Source: Geothrix sp.
GTDB lineage: Bacteria; Acidobacteriota; Holophagae; Holophagales; Holophagaceae
DNA length: 64,000 nt
Assembly (NCBI RefSeq): GCF_030219325.1
Contig: NZ_CP126625.1
Location: 1-64,000, forward strand
Reading direction: 5' to 3'
The notes under the pieces were generated by a model that was given only the letters and a program-made list of their open reading frames with translations, did no database searches and had not been told where the DNA came from. Shown piece after piece: positions 11,480 through 19,251 of the stretch (position 1 is the first letter of the stretch; the number at the start of each line of letters is the position of its first letter). Position numbers and translations under genes: made by a program.

Positions 11480-12307
11480 ATGCTGAAACTTGCCGTCATC
11501 GGCGCCCAGACGCTCCTGGGGCGCGAACTCGTCAACGCCCTCGAGGCCCGCGAGGCCTCTGTGGTGCCCCTCTCCATCGGCGCCCTCACGGTGGAGGAGG
11601 AGGTCGGCGACCTGGTGGTCTTTGCGCCCAGCAGGCTGCTCCTGGAGGGGCTCGATGCCGTCCTCCTGGCGGACACGCCCGACCTCGATCTGCTCGAGGG
11701 CTTCCCGGGCCGCATCCTGGACCTGCGGGCCGAGCCCGAGGCGCGCATCGATCCCATGCCCCTGGCCGGGCCCTGGCCCCAGGGCGCCAAGTCCCTGCGG
11801 GGGCGCCCCGCCCTGGAACAGGTGCTGGCCCTGCTGCCCAGCCTGCTGGAGGGCCTGGGCGACGTGGGCGGCACCCACCTGCGCTCCGTGGCCTGGATGG
11901 GGGACCGGGGCCTGGAGGGCCTGGTCGAGCAGACCCTGGCCGTGCTCAACGGCGAGGACCCCGATCTGAAGAAGCTGGGCTACCGCCAGGCCTTCGAGGT
12001 GGTACCCGTGACGCCCACCGTGGGGAAGGGGCGGCTCATGGAGATCCGCGTGCCCTCCTTCCATGGCGACCTGATGATCCTGCAGGTGCGCGCCCTGGAC
12101 GGGCAATCGCTGGCGACGAAGGAGGCCCCCGCCGGCGTGAAGTGGGTGGACGCCGCGCCCAGCTCCCGCGACGTGGCCGTCAGCCCCGAGCTGCTGGCCC
12201 ACCTGGACCTCACCAGCGACGGGAAGGCCGCCGTCCTCACCCTGGGCTTCGACCCCGTGCTCTGGGGCGTGCTGCGGCCCACCATGCGGGTCTTGGGTTT
12301 GATGTAG
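11480..12307 (+). CDS. Aspartate-semialdehyde-dehydrogenase-like protein, catalytic Cys not seen
   Basis: The 275-residue protein starts with a Rossmann nucleotide-binding segment (LKLAVIGAQTLLGRELVNAL). Its C-terminal half (VPVTPTVGKGRLMEIRVPSFHGDLM) resembles the dimerisation domain of aspartate-semialdehyde dehydrogenase. It lacks the NCT/NCS cysteine motif that catalyses the reaction; no cysteine is present in the product. It is also about 70 residues shorter than ASADH. A true asd gene is present at 32628-33683, so this is probably a non-catalytic paralogue comparable to the UsgI type. AAAGG precedes the ATG at 11480. It sits between purB (16 bp) and a ferredoxin-type gene (8 bp), likely one operon. 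Confidence 0.6.
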   Translation: MLKLAVIGAQTLLGRELVNALEAREASVVPLSIGALTVEEEVGDLVVFAPSRLLLEGLDAVLLADTPDLDLLEGFPGRILDLRAEPEARIDPMPLAGPWPQGAKSLRGRPALEQVLALLPSLLEGLGDVGGTHLRSVAWMGDRGLEGLVEQTLAVLNGEDPDLKKLGYRQAFEVVPVTPTVGKGRLMEIRVPSFHGDLMILQVRALDGQSLATKEAPAGVKWVDAAPSSRDVAVSPELLAHLDLTSDGKAAVLTLGFDPVLWGVLRPTMRVLGLM

Positions 12308-12315
12308 GGAGCCCC

Positions 12316-12963
12316 ATGGCCAAGAAGCTCGACGAACCCCAGGAACGCGGCGACTTCTTCAAGTCCCTGGGGACCCTGTTCGCCGGTTTCGTGGCCAACC
12401 GGGTCGAGGATGCGGTGACGGGCCTGGGGCCCAAGCTGCTGCGGCCGCCCGGGGCCCTGGACGAGTTCGAGTTCCTGACCAAGTGCACCCGCTGCGACCG
12501 CTGCATGCGGGCCTGCCCCGAGAACGCCATCCTGGTGGCGGCGCCCTCGGCGGGACTGGCGCTGAAGACACCCTACATCGATCCCCGCAGCGTCCCCTGC
12601 TTCCTCTGCACCACGCTGCCCTGCATCGCCGAGTGCGACGACGGCGCCCTGGTCTGGCCGACCTTCAAGAAGGCCGACGGCACGGTGATCGAGGGCCCGA
12701 AGGCCGTCCGCATGGGCACCGCCCGCGTGAAGCCAAGCCAGTGTGTCACCTGGGACACCCTGGAGCGGGAGGCCCGCGCCTGCCGCATCTGCGTGGACCG
12801 CTGCCCCTACCCCGAGGAGGCCATCCGCATCGCGCCCTCCGCCGAAGGCGAGACCATCGGCCACCCCATGGTGGAGGCCGATGTCTGCACGGGCTGCGGT
12901 CTCTGCGTCTTCGCGTGCCCGGCGGAACCGACCGCCATCGTGGTGGAGCCACGGCGGGACTGA
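12316..12963 (+). CDS. NapG/MauM-type ferredoxin with four [4Fe-4S] clusters
   Basis: A 215-residue iron-sulfur electron carrier. Cysteine motifs in order are CTRCDRCMRACP (about residue 57), CFLCTTLPCIAEC (about 95), a cysteine followed by CRICVDRCP (about 140-160), and CTGCGLCVFACP (about 195). This is the four-cluster pattern of NapG/MauM-family quinol-dehydrogenase partners. No twin-arginine signal is visible at the N-terminus, so it is probably cytoplasmic, unlike periplasmic NapG. No napA, napH or mauN gene is nearby, so its redox partner is unknown. Its stop TGA abuts the stop of the lipA remnant on the other strand (TGATCA). Confidence 0.75.
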   Translation: MAKKLDEPQERGDFFKSLGTLFAGFVANRVEDAVTGLGPKLLRPPGALDEFEFLTKCTRCDRCMRACPENAILVAAPSAGLALKTPYIDPRSVPCFLCTTLPCIAECDDGALVWPTFKKADGTVIEGPKAVRMGTARVKPSQCVTWDTLEREARACRICVDRCPYPEEAIRIAPSAEGETIGHPMVEADVCTGCGLCVFACPAEPTAIVVEPRRD

Positions 12964-13175
12964 TCAGGCGATGCTGATGCCCTCGAATCCCGCCACCTCG
13001 TGGGCGTTGAAGCTGGAGCGCACCAGGGGAGCTGGTGGCGGGTGGGGCGCAGGTACCGGCCCCGGGTGAGGATGTCCACCTTGGCTTTAGCCGGGCTTCG
13101 AAGGTCTGCATCAGCTTGGCCTCGGCCCCACCAAGTCCGAGCATGAGATCGCTCTTGGTGTCGTAGGCCGGGCGC
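12964..13175 (-). pseudogene. Decayed duplicate of the lipA 3' end
   Basis: This stretch aligns with the 3' end of the intact lipA (14062 to about 14350). The first ~65 bases including the stop position and the GISIA C-terminus are almost identical. About 85 bases are then deleted at a GGGG repeat, and the alignment resumes at the LRPTRHQLP segment and continues to about 13170 with many substitutions and frameshifts. It has no start and cannot make LipA. The intact gene lies 0.9 kb away in the same orientation, so the two copies bracket the gene at 13398-14027. This suggests insertion or duplication at the lipA 3' end. Confidence 0.85.
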
Positions 13176-13290
13176 TTTGACAACCTGATCCCAAGCCCCC
13201 GATCTGTGCCACCGGCATTCGTTCAGTGATCGTCTTCGGTCAGAATCTCAACCCGCTTCTGGGGACCCGCCCCGGTCAAGAATCGAAAGG

Positions 13291-13339
13291 GGGCGCTCGA
13301 ATCTCTATCCATTGAAAACGGTTGATTTGGGCGCTCGAA
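13291..13339 (+). repeat. 11-bp direct repeat upstream of the W/Y-rich protein gene
   Basis: GGGCGCTCGAA occurs at 13291-13301 and 13329-13339, 38 bp apart start to start, in the 222-bp spacer before the gene at 13398. Paired sites close to a start could bind a regulator. Nothing else recognisable is in this spacer (13176-13397). Confidence 0.3.
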
Positions 13340-13397
13340 ACCATCCGCCTGTAACCAAGTCTTCCCGGTGGGAGTCTAATTGACTGGAGGTTCGGCC

Positions 13398-14027
13398 ATG
13401 AAAACCCTGTTTGGCACTCTGGCGATAGCAGCAAGCCTGGCGATCCTTCCTCTCAAGTCGGCTTCCCGCGATCAGGACAAGGCTCCGGCAAGGCCCAGCC
13501 CCGAAGCGAGTGAGCCATCCACCCAGGCCCCGGCTGAGCCGCCGCCGCCCCCCCCGGCCGTGCTTCCCGCGCCTCCGCCAGGCGCCACGCCAGCTCCGCG
13601 GCAGGAAAAGCCCGCGGACGCCGGTCAGTGGGTCCACACCGAGCAGTACGGCTGGGTGTGGATGCCCTACGGGGACCGGTACACCAACCTGCCGCCAGAC
13701 GGGGGTACCCCGCACATGTACGTGTACTACCCGGAGGCCGGCTGGTGTTGGGTCGTGGCGCCTTGGCTATGGGGCTGGGGGCCCATGCCCTACTTCGGGG
13801 TGTGGGGCCCGCGGTACTACGGCTGGTATGGGGTCGGGTTGGGCCACTGGTATGGCTACTCCGGAAGGTACGCCTACTGGGGTGACCGCGCCTATTGGCA
13901 TGGCGGGCGTTGGAATGGGGTCGACAGGTCCTATGACCACGGGGCCCGGGGGAGCTACGGTCGAGGAGGCGGATTCTGGGGTGGTGGCGGTCATTCGCGG
14001 GGATTGACGCCCGGTTGGCGTCGCTGA
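13398..14027 (+). CDS. Secreted Pro-rich / Trp-Tyr-Gly-rich protein of unknown function
   Basis: Not a protein with a known role. The 209-residue product has a signal peptide (MKTLFGTLAIAASLAILPL), then a proline-rich linker to about residue 75. A compact aromatic block follows (GQWVHTEQYGWVWMPYGDRY through APWLWGWGPMPYFG, about residues 77-140) and a tail of Gly/Tyr/Trp/Arg repeats. The YGWVWMPY wording resembles short WV-motif secreted proteins that recur in Acidobacteria and deltaproteobacteria. It is likely periplasmic or outer-surface. GGAGG lies 8 bases before the ATG. The gene stands alone between the lipA remnant and intact lipA, so it may have come in with the duplication. Confidence 0.7.
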   Translation: MKTLFGTLAIAASLAILPLKSASRDQDKAPARPSPEASEPSTQAPAEPPPPPPAVLPAPPPGATPAPRQEKPADAGQWVHTEQYGWVWMPYGDRYTNLPPDGGTPHMYVYYPEAGWCWVVAPWLWGWGPMPYFGVWGPRYYGWYGVGLGHWYGYSGRYAYWGDRAYWHGGRWNGVDRSYDHGARGSYGRGGGFWGGGGHSRGLTPGWRR

Positions 14028-14061
14028 ACCGTGCAGCCAGCACTACCGAGTTCTCGACGCC

Positions 14062-14988
14062 CTACGCGATGCTGATGCCCTCGAATTCCGCCACCTCGTG
14101 GGCGTTGAAGCTGGAGCGCACCAAGGGGCCGGCGTAGACGGTGGTGAAGCCGAAGGCCTTGGCCTTCTGGCCCAGGGCGGCGAATTCGTCCGGGTGCACG
14201 TAGCGCTTCACGGGGAGCTGGTGGCGCGTGGGGCGCAGGTACTGGCCCAGGGTGAGGATGTCCACCTGGGCCTTGGCCAGGGCTTCGAAGGTGGAGAGCA
14301 GCTCGGACTCGGTCTCGCCAAGCCCGAGCATGAGACCGCTCTTCGTGCGGAAGGAGGTGCCGTACAAGGCCTTCCCCATCTCCTTCGCGTGCGACAGCAC
14401 GCGAAGCGACCGCTCGAACCTCCCCGCGGGCCGCACCTCAGCGTAGAGGCTCGGCACGGTCTCGGTGTTGTGGTTGAACACGGTGGGCCCGGCGGCCACC
14501 ACCCGGGCCACGGCCTCCAGGTCGCCCAGGAAGTCGGGCACCAGCACCTCTACGCCCACGCCGGGATTGCGGCGCTTGATGGCCAGCACCGTCTCGGCGA
14601 AGTGGGCGGCCCCGCCGTCCGGCAGGTCGTCGCGGTTCACGCTGGTGAGCACCGCGAAGCGCAGCTGCATGGCCGCCACCCGCTCCGCTGTTTCGGAGGG
14701 CTCCTGCGGATCCAGTAGCCGCGGCTTGCCGCTCTGGATGCTGCAGAAGCCGCAGGCCCGGGTGCAGACATCGCCCATGAGGAGGAAGGTGGCGGTGCCG
14801 TTCGTGAAGCAGTGGGTGCGGTTGGGACAGCGAGCCTCTTCGCAGACCGTGTGCAGGTGGGAGTCCCGCAGGTCGCGCTTCATGCCGTGCAGGTCGGCGA
14901 GGTTCACCCGCTCCTTGGTGATCCACTCGGGGAGGCGGGGGTGGCCTGCCAGCACTTCGCGACCGACGCGCTTTGAGAAACGGGCCAT
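14062..14988 (-). CDS. lipA: Lipoyl synthase
   Basis: Radical-SAM enzyme that inserts two sulfur atoms into octanoyl-lipoyl domains to give lipoyl cofactors of pyruvate and oxoglutarate dehydrogenases and the glycine cleavage system. The 308-residue protein has the auxiliary-cluster motif CEEARCPNRTHC (about residue 48) and the radical-SAM motif CTRACGFC (about residue 75). VNRDDLPDGGA, NHNTETVP and a near-C-terminal RSSFNAHEV serine, which ligates the auxiliary cluster, are also present. The ATG at 14988 has AGGAG with five-base spacing; 11 residues of open frame upstream are not used. No lipB is in the window. A decayed second copy of its 3' end lies at 12964. Confidence 0.95.
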   Translation of the reverse strand: MARFSKRVGREVLAGHPRLPEWITKERVNLADLHGMKRDLRDSHLHTVCEEARCPNRTHCFTNGTATFLLMGDVCTRACGFCSIQSGKPRLLDPQEPSETAERVAAMQLRFAVLTSVNRDDLPDGGAAHFAETVLAIKRRNPGVGVEVLVPDFLGDLEAVARVVAAGPTVFNHNTETVPSLYAEVRPAGRFERSLRVLSHAKEMGKALYGTSFRTKSGLMLGLGETESELLSTFEALAKAQVDILTLGQYLRPTRHQLPVKRYVHPDEFAALGQKAKAFGFTTVYAGPLVRSSFNAHEVAEFEGISIA

Positions 14989-15027
14989 TCGGACTCCTGA
15001 TCTTCCAGTTTCCCGTAGCATTCAGGA

Positions 15028-15933
15028 ATGTCCAAGCCGCTTTCCAGGTTGCTGCGCCGGGAGCAGTGGGCCTTCCTGGCCCGGGACCGCTCCGCCTGGG
15101 GCGAGCACCTGGCGCGGGTGCGCGCCTTCCTGGGCGAGGGCCTCCAGGCGGCGGATCCCTCCCGGCCCGTGCTCATCCTGGGGGCCGGCCCGGGGCTGGA
15201 GGTGCCCTGGGCCCTGGCGCCACCGGGCACCACGGGCTGGGATGCGGATCCCTGGAGCCGGGTCTGGACGGCCCTGCGCCACCGCCGCTGGGCGCCCTGG
15301 GTCTTCGCGGACCTGACGGGCGGTCTGGCGGAGCTGGAGACCACGGCCCGCCGGGCGGCCCGGGAATCCTGGACGGGCCGGCGCCGGGATCCCGAGGTCG
15401 CGGCCCTGCGCCTGGCGGGGCTCCTGCCCTCCCTGCAGCCGGACCCAGTGCCCCTGCGGGCCTGGATCGACGCGCACCGCCCGGGCACCATCCTGGTGGC
15501 CAATGTCATGGGCCAGTTCGGCGTGGTGGCGGAACGCCTGGTGGAAGCCGCCTTCCCCCAGCCGCCCTGGGAGGCGGATCCAGAGCGTCCCGATCCCCTG
15601 GCCACGGCCCTGGAAGCCTGGACGGGCCGGGCCATCCGGGCCTTCCTGGGGACGCTGGCGGCCAGCGGCGCGGACCTGTGGCTGGTGCATGACCGGGCCG
15701 TGGTCTTCAGCGGCGGGGACCTGGATCTGGGGCCCTGGGACGGCGATTGGTGCCGCCAGCTGCGCTCGCCGGGAACGCCCATCGAGGCCAGTGACGCGCT
15801 GGCGGGCCTCGAGGTGCCCCCGCTGCTGACCGGAAGCAGACTCTGCCTGGCCCACCGGGAGCGGTGGCTCTGGCCCGTGGGCCGGGGGCAGCGGCACCTC
15901 GTTGAGGCGCTGGCCTTCCGCCGCCCGGCATGA
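15028..15933 (+). CDS. Hypothetical protein with a methyltransferase-like nucleotide-binding motif
   Basis: I do not recognise a family. The 301-residue protein is rich in Ala, Arg and Trp and has no signal peptide or membrane segment. Residues 47-57 (PVLILGAGPGLEV) look like motif I of a SAM-dependent methyltransferase fold. WDADPWSR and VFADLTGGLAELE could be the following acidic loop and motif II. A later stretch, GTILVANVMGQFGVVAERL, would fit the beta-4/beta-5 region. The start at 15028 follows a weak CAGGA. It is divergent from lipA (39-bp spacer) and followed by an 11-bp inverted repeat. Substrate and activity are unknown. Confidence 0.6.
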   Translation: MSKPLSRLLRREQWAFLARDRSAWGEHLARVRAFLGEGLQAADPSRPVLILGAGPGLEVPWALAPPGTTGWDADPWSRVWTALRHRRWAPWVFADLTGGLAELETTARRAARESWTGRRRDPEVAALRLAGLLPSLQPDPVPLRAWIDAHRPGTILVANVMGQFGVVAERLVEAAFPQPPWEADPERPDPLATALEAWTGRAIRAFLGTLAASGADLWLVHDRAVVFSGGDLDLGPWDGDWCRQLRSPGTPIEASDALAGLEVPPLLTGSRLCLAHRERWLWPVGRGQRHLVEALAFRRPA

Positions 15934-15974
15934 GCCGCCTGTGGCGTCAGTCAACCCTTGTCCCCACAGGCGGC
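15934..15974. terminator. Perfect 11-bp inverted repeat after the methyltransferase-like gene
   Basis: GCCGCCTGTGG at 15934-15944 is matched exactly by CCACAGGCGGC at 15964-15974 with a 19-nt loop, immediately after the preceding stop codon. No T-run follows. It may act as an intrinsic or Rho-assisted terminator, or as an operator for the EamA gene 40 bp downstream. Confidence 0.45.
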
Positions 15975-16013
15975 CGCAACAGCCATAATGGTTTCCCTTG
16001 GAGCGTATCGAGT

Positions 16014-16424
16014 ATGGCGTGGTTGGGTTGGGCGTTGGCGGCGATGGGATTCATGGGCCTCGCCAATCTGGGGATGAAGGCGGCGGGCCTGCGCGGGCTG
16101 GAACCGGCGTCGGTGCTCCTCTGGGTGGTGCTGGGCGAGATCCCGGTGGCCCTGGCCTACTGGTTCTGGCGCGGCCGGCCCGTGGGTACCGCGGGCGGCG
16201 TGGCCTGGGGCCTCGGGGCCGGCCTCCTCACGGCCCTGGCCCTGATCCTCCTGAACGAGAGCTTCTCCCGCGGCGCCAAGGCCGCCCTGGCGGTGGGCAT
16301 CATGAACGCCAACTTCGTGCTGGTGGCCCTCCTGGCTTTCATCCTCTTCCGCGAGCAGCTCCAGCCCTCCAAGCTGGTGGGTCTCGCGGCCACCCTTTCC
16401 GGCCTGTGGCTGATGGCCCGATGA
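16014..16424 (+). CDS. Small EamA/DMT-superfamily membrane protein
   Basis: A 136-residue integral membrane protein with four predicted hydrophobic segments (about residues 3-24, 32-50, 62-82 and 92-134). It matches a single EamA half-domain rather than the usual 10-TM tandem transporter, so it probably acts as a dimer like the small multidrug-resistance proteins. The ending LFREQLQPSKLVGLAATLSGLWLM is a typical EamA terminal motif. The substrate cannot be inferred. The start at 16014 is chosen because the first helix begins there; a loosely spaced GGAGCG lies upstream. It is 17 bp before the KimA-like permease gene and likely co-transcribed. Confidence 0.72.
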   Translation: MAWLGWALAAMGFMGLANLGMKAAGLRGLEPASVLLWVVLGEIPVALAYWFWRGRPVGTAGGVAWGLGAGLLTALALILLNESFSRGAKAALAVGIMNANFVLVALLAFILFREQLQPSKLVGLAATLSGLWLMAR

Positions 16425-16441
16425 ACCAGGAACGCTGAACC

Positions 16442-18385
16442 ATGGCCACCTTCCGAAGATTCCTCCTGGGACAGCGCCTCGCCAGCGGGGATTCGTCCCA
16501 CACCAAGGTCAGCAACGTCATCGGCCTGTCCGTGTTCAGCTCGGACGCCCTCTCCTCGGTGGCGTATGCCACCCAGGAGATCATGGCCAGCCTGTCCAGC
16601 AACCTGCACACGGCGGCGGCGGCCGTGACCGTGGCCGCGGTCCATCCGCTCTTCGGCCTGTCGGTGCCCGTGGCCCTCGGCATCGTGGGCCTCCTCGCCA
16701 TCCTCGGCGTCAGCTACCGGCAGACCATCCTCGCCTATCCCACCGGCGGCGGTGCCTACATCGTGGCCAAGTCCAACCTGGGCGAGCTGGCGGCCCTGGT
16801 GGCCGGCTCCAGCCTGCTGCTGGACTACATCCTGACCGTCTCGGTGTCCGTCTCCTCCGGCGTGGCGGCCATCACGGCGGCCTTTCCCCTGCTGGACGGC
16901 CACAACGTCTCGCTGACCCTCTTCGCCATCGTGTTCATCGCCCTCGCCAACCTCCGCGGGGTGAAAGAGAGCGGAGCCCTCTTCGCCATCCCCACCTACG
17001 GCTTCGTGGCCCTCATGCTGATCCTGCTGGGGGTGGGGACGGTCCGCACCATGGTCGGCGGCGGTCCCACGCCCGTCCAGGCGCAGCAGGCCCTGGAGCA
17101 CACCCAGCACTTCGGGGGCCTGGCCCTGGTCTGGATCTTCATGCGGGCCTATTCCGCCGGCTGCACCGCGCTGACCGGAGTGGAAGCCGTCTCCAACGGC
17201 GTGCAGGCCTTCAAGGACCCCGCCGAGCACAACGCCTCGAAGACCCTGGTCTACATGGTGCTCCTGCTGGGCGTGATGTTCCTGGGCATCACCCTGCTGT
17301 CCCAGCGCTTCGGCATCGCCTACCAGCACAGCACCGACCCCAGCGTCGTGGCGGAAACCCTGCTGTCCAAGCTGGCCAAGGCCATCTACGGCGACGTCAG
17401 CCACGGCCTGCCCAAACTGATGTACTACCTGACCCAGACCTTCACCTTTGCCATCCTGGTGGTCGCGGCCAACACCGCCTATGCGGACTTCCCGCGCCTG
17501 GCGGCGCTCATGGGCCGGGACAACTACCTGCCCCGCCAGTTCGCCAGCCAGGGCGACCGCCTGGTCTTCTCCAACGGCATCCTGATCCTCACCGCCGTCA
17601 GCTGCTTCCTGGTGTGGATCCTCCACGCCAACACGGACCTGCTGCTGCCCCTCTACGCCCTGGGCGTGTTCACGGGATTCACCATCTCCCAGGCGGGCAT
17701 GGTCGTCCACTGGCTCAGGCTCAAGACCAGCGAGCCCCGCTGGCTGAGCAAGGCCCTCATCAACGGCGTGGGCATGGCCGCCTCGGGCATCGTCATGGTG
17801 GACATCGCCATCACCAAGTTCGCCCACGGGGCCTGGCTGGTGGTGGTGCTGATCCCGATGATGGTGTGGCTGTTCCTGCAGATCCACCGGCACTACATCC
17901 GGGTGAAGTCCATCCTCGCGGCCAGCCGGGCGGAATTCCTCCCCCACCGCCGGAACCGCGTGGTGGTGCTGGTCTCCGGCATCCACTCGGGGGTCGTCCA
18001 GGCCCTGAACTACGCCAAGGTGATCGCCGACCACGGCGAGGTGGAGGCCATCACCGTGGACTTCCCCGACGAGCACGGCCGCGAGAGCGCCGCCCTGGAG
18101 CGGCTGCGGTCGGACTGGCCCCGGTACTGCGAGGGCATCCCCCTCCGCGCCATCCGCAGCCCCTACCGCAAGATCGTGGAGCCCATCGTGGATGAGCTCG
18201 ACCGCATGCGCCGGGTGGAGCCGGAGTACACCATCACCGTGATCCTGCCGGAGTTCGTCACGGGGCACTGGTGGGCCAACCTGCTCCACAACCAGACCGC
18301 CTGGCGCATCAAGGGCACCCTGCTGATGAAGCCCAAGACCGTGGTGATCTCCATCCCGTACCACCTGGAGCCCATCATCGAGTGA
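16442..18385 (+). CDS. KimA-like APC-superfamily permease (probable K+ importer)
   Basis: A 647-residue inner-membrane permease: about 12 transmembrane helices over residues 25-480, then a soluble C-terminal domain of about 160 residues. The first helix contains VFSSDALSSVAYATQE. In it Asp35 and Tyr42 match the spacing of the potassium-coordinating Asp36 and Tyr43 known for Bacillus KimA (YdaO). The GGGAYIVAKSNLG motif is also typical of this APC branch. KimA-type proteins import K+ with protons and are often controlled by c-di-AMP, but I see no c-di-AMP riboswitch here. An amino-acid substrate remains possible. Its stop abuts that of the convergent RDD gene. Confidence 0.75.
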   Translation: MATFRRFLLGQRLASGDSSHTKVSNVIGLSVFSSDALSSVAYATQEIMASLSSNLHTAAAAVTVAAVHPLFGLSVPVALGIVGLLAILGVSYRQTILAYPTGGGAYIVAKSNLGELAALVAGSSLLLDYILTVSVSVSSGVAAITAAFPLLDGHNVSLTLFAIVFIALANLRGVKESGALFAIPTYGFVALMLILLGVGTVRTMVGGGPTPVQAQQALEHTQHFGGLALVWIFMRAYSAGCTALTGVEAVSNGVQAFKDPAEHNASKTLVYMVLLLGVMFLGITLLSQRFGIAYQHSTDPSVVAETLLSKLAKAIYGDVSHGLPKLMYYLTQTFTFAILVVAANTAYADFPRLAALMGRDNYLPRQFASQGDRLVFSNGILILTAVSCFLVWILHANTDLLLPLYALGVFTGFTISQAGMVVHWLRLKTSEPRWLSKALINGVGMAASGIVMVDIAITKFAHGAWLVVVLIPMMVWLFLQIHRHYIRVKSILAASRAEFLPHRRNRVVVLVSGIHSGVVQALNYAKVIADHGEVEAITVDFPDEHGRESAALERLRSDWPRYCEGIPLRAIRSPYRKIVEPIVDELDRMRRVEPEYTITVILPEFVTGHWWANLLHNQTAWRIKGTLLMKPKTVVISIPYHLEPIIE

Positions 18386-19099
18386 TCAGCGCATCCGTGC
18401 GGTGGGCCGGGAGAGCAGCTCCTGGCCGCTGAGCAGTTCGGCCAGGGTCTGGTGGCGGGGGCTCAGGATCATGCAGAGGAAGCTCAACGGGAAGCAGGCC
18501 ACGGACAGCAGGTGGACCAGGGAGAAGGTCATGCGCCGTTCGGCGGAGTTCTCGGGCAGGGTGACGCCAAAGAGTCCCATCATCGGGGACTGCCCGGCGA
18601 GCACCAGCGGGGCCATGAAGAAGACCCACGAGATCGCCAGCAGGTAGGGGAGGACCAGGGGCCAGGCGCCCAGCAGCAGGCGGGCCGGGGGGACGCCCAG
18701 GGCCCAGGCGGGCAGGGCCAGGGCCAGGGCCTGCACCAGGAGCAGGAGCAGGGCCTCGGCGGCCTCGACCTTGACCAGGGGCCAGAAGCTGGCGGCGGGT
18801 TCCTGATGGCCCAGGGCGGGCTGCGTCGGGGCCGGTGCCTGCGGTGCGAGTTCCCCAGGGCGCTGGAGCTCGTCCAGGCTCACCTCCACAGCCACCGGGG
18901 CCACCCGTCCCAGCGCGGGGGCGGTCAGCGAGCGGGGCGGGGGCTCGTACGAGGCCTGGGCCAGGGCGGAGGCCTGGAAGAGCAGGGGGCGGCCCTGGCG
19001 GGGCGGAGCCAGGGCCAGGCCGCACTCCGGGCACTCCGCCGCGAGGGGCGACAGGCGGGTCTGGCAGCTGGGACAGAGGCGACGGGTCGGGTTGGCCAT
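18386..19099 (-). CDS. Zinc-ribbon RDD-family membrane protein
   Basis: The 237-residue protein opens with a double-CxxC zinc ribbon (CPSCQTRLSPLAAECPECG, residues 9-27). A proline-rich cytoplasmic linker of about 85 residues follows, then an RDD-type membrane domain with roughly four helices (about 115-215). RDD domains are small membrane modules linked in some bacteria to ion or compatible-solute transport, but here no function can be assigned. It ends TARMR. The stop codon abuts the KimA-like gene's stop on the other strand (shared TGATCA). It is divergent from the MFS gene. Confidence 0.72.
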   Translation of the reverse strand: MANPTRRLCPSCQTRLSPLAAECPECGLALAPPRQGRPLLFQASALAQASYEPPPRSLTAPALGRVAPVAVEVSLDELQRPGELAPQAPAPTQPALGHQEPAASFWPLVKVEAAEALLLLLVQALALALPAWALGVPPARLLLGAWPLVLPYLLAISWVFFMAPLVLAGQSPMMGLFGVTLPENSAERRMTFSLVHLLSVACFPLSFLCMILSPRHQTLAELLSGQELLSRPTARMR

Positions 19100-19183
19100 C
19101 AGAGACCACTATCCGACAAAGCGAGTGGATGGTGAACCGCCGGGGTAAAAGACCCTGTCGTACCTTGCGGCGGCTGTGGGACC

Positions 19184-19217
19184 ATCGGGGGTTCGGGCCA
19201 GCTGGCCCACCCCCGAT
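19184..19217. promoter_or_regulatory. Long palindrome in the leader of the MFS gene
   Basis: ATCGGGGGT at 19184-19192 pairs with ACCCCCGAT at 19209-19217, and between them GGGCCAGCTGGCCC is itself a perfect palindrome; a two-base TC bulge breaks the symmetry. It ends 34 bp before the MFS start codon. It could be an operator, or an mRNA hairpin limiting translation. Confidence 0.45.
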
Positions 19218-19251
19218 AGCGGCAATGCCCCGGCCCACCAAAGGACCCGCA

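Noticed and set aside
16442-18385. c-di-AMP (ydaO) riboswitch before the KimA-like gene
   Set aside because: Only 17 bp separate it from the EamA gene, and no matching structured leader is visible upstream of that gene.
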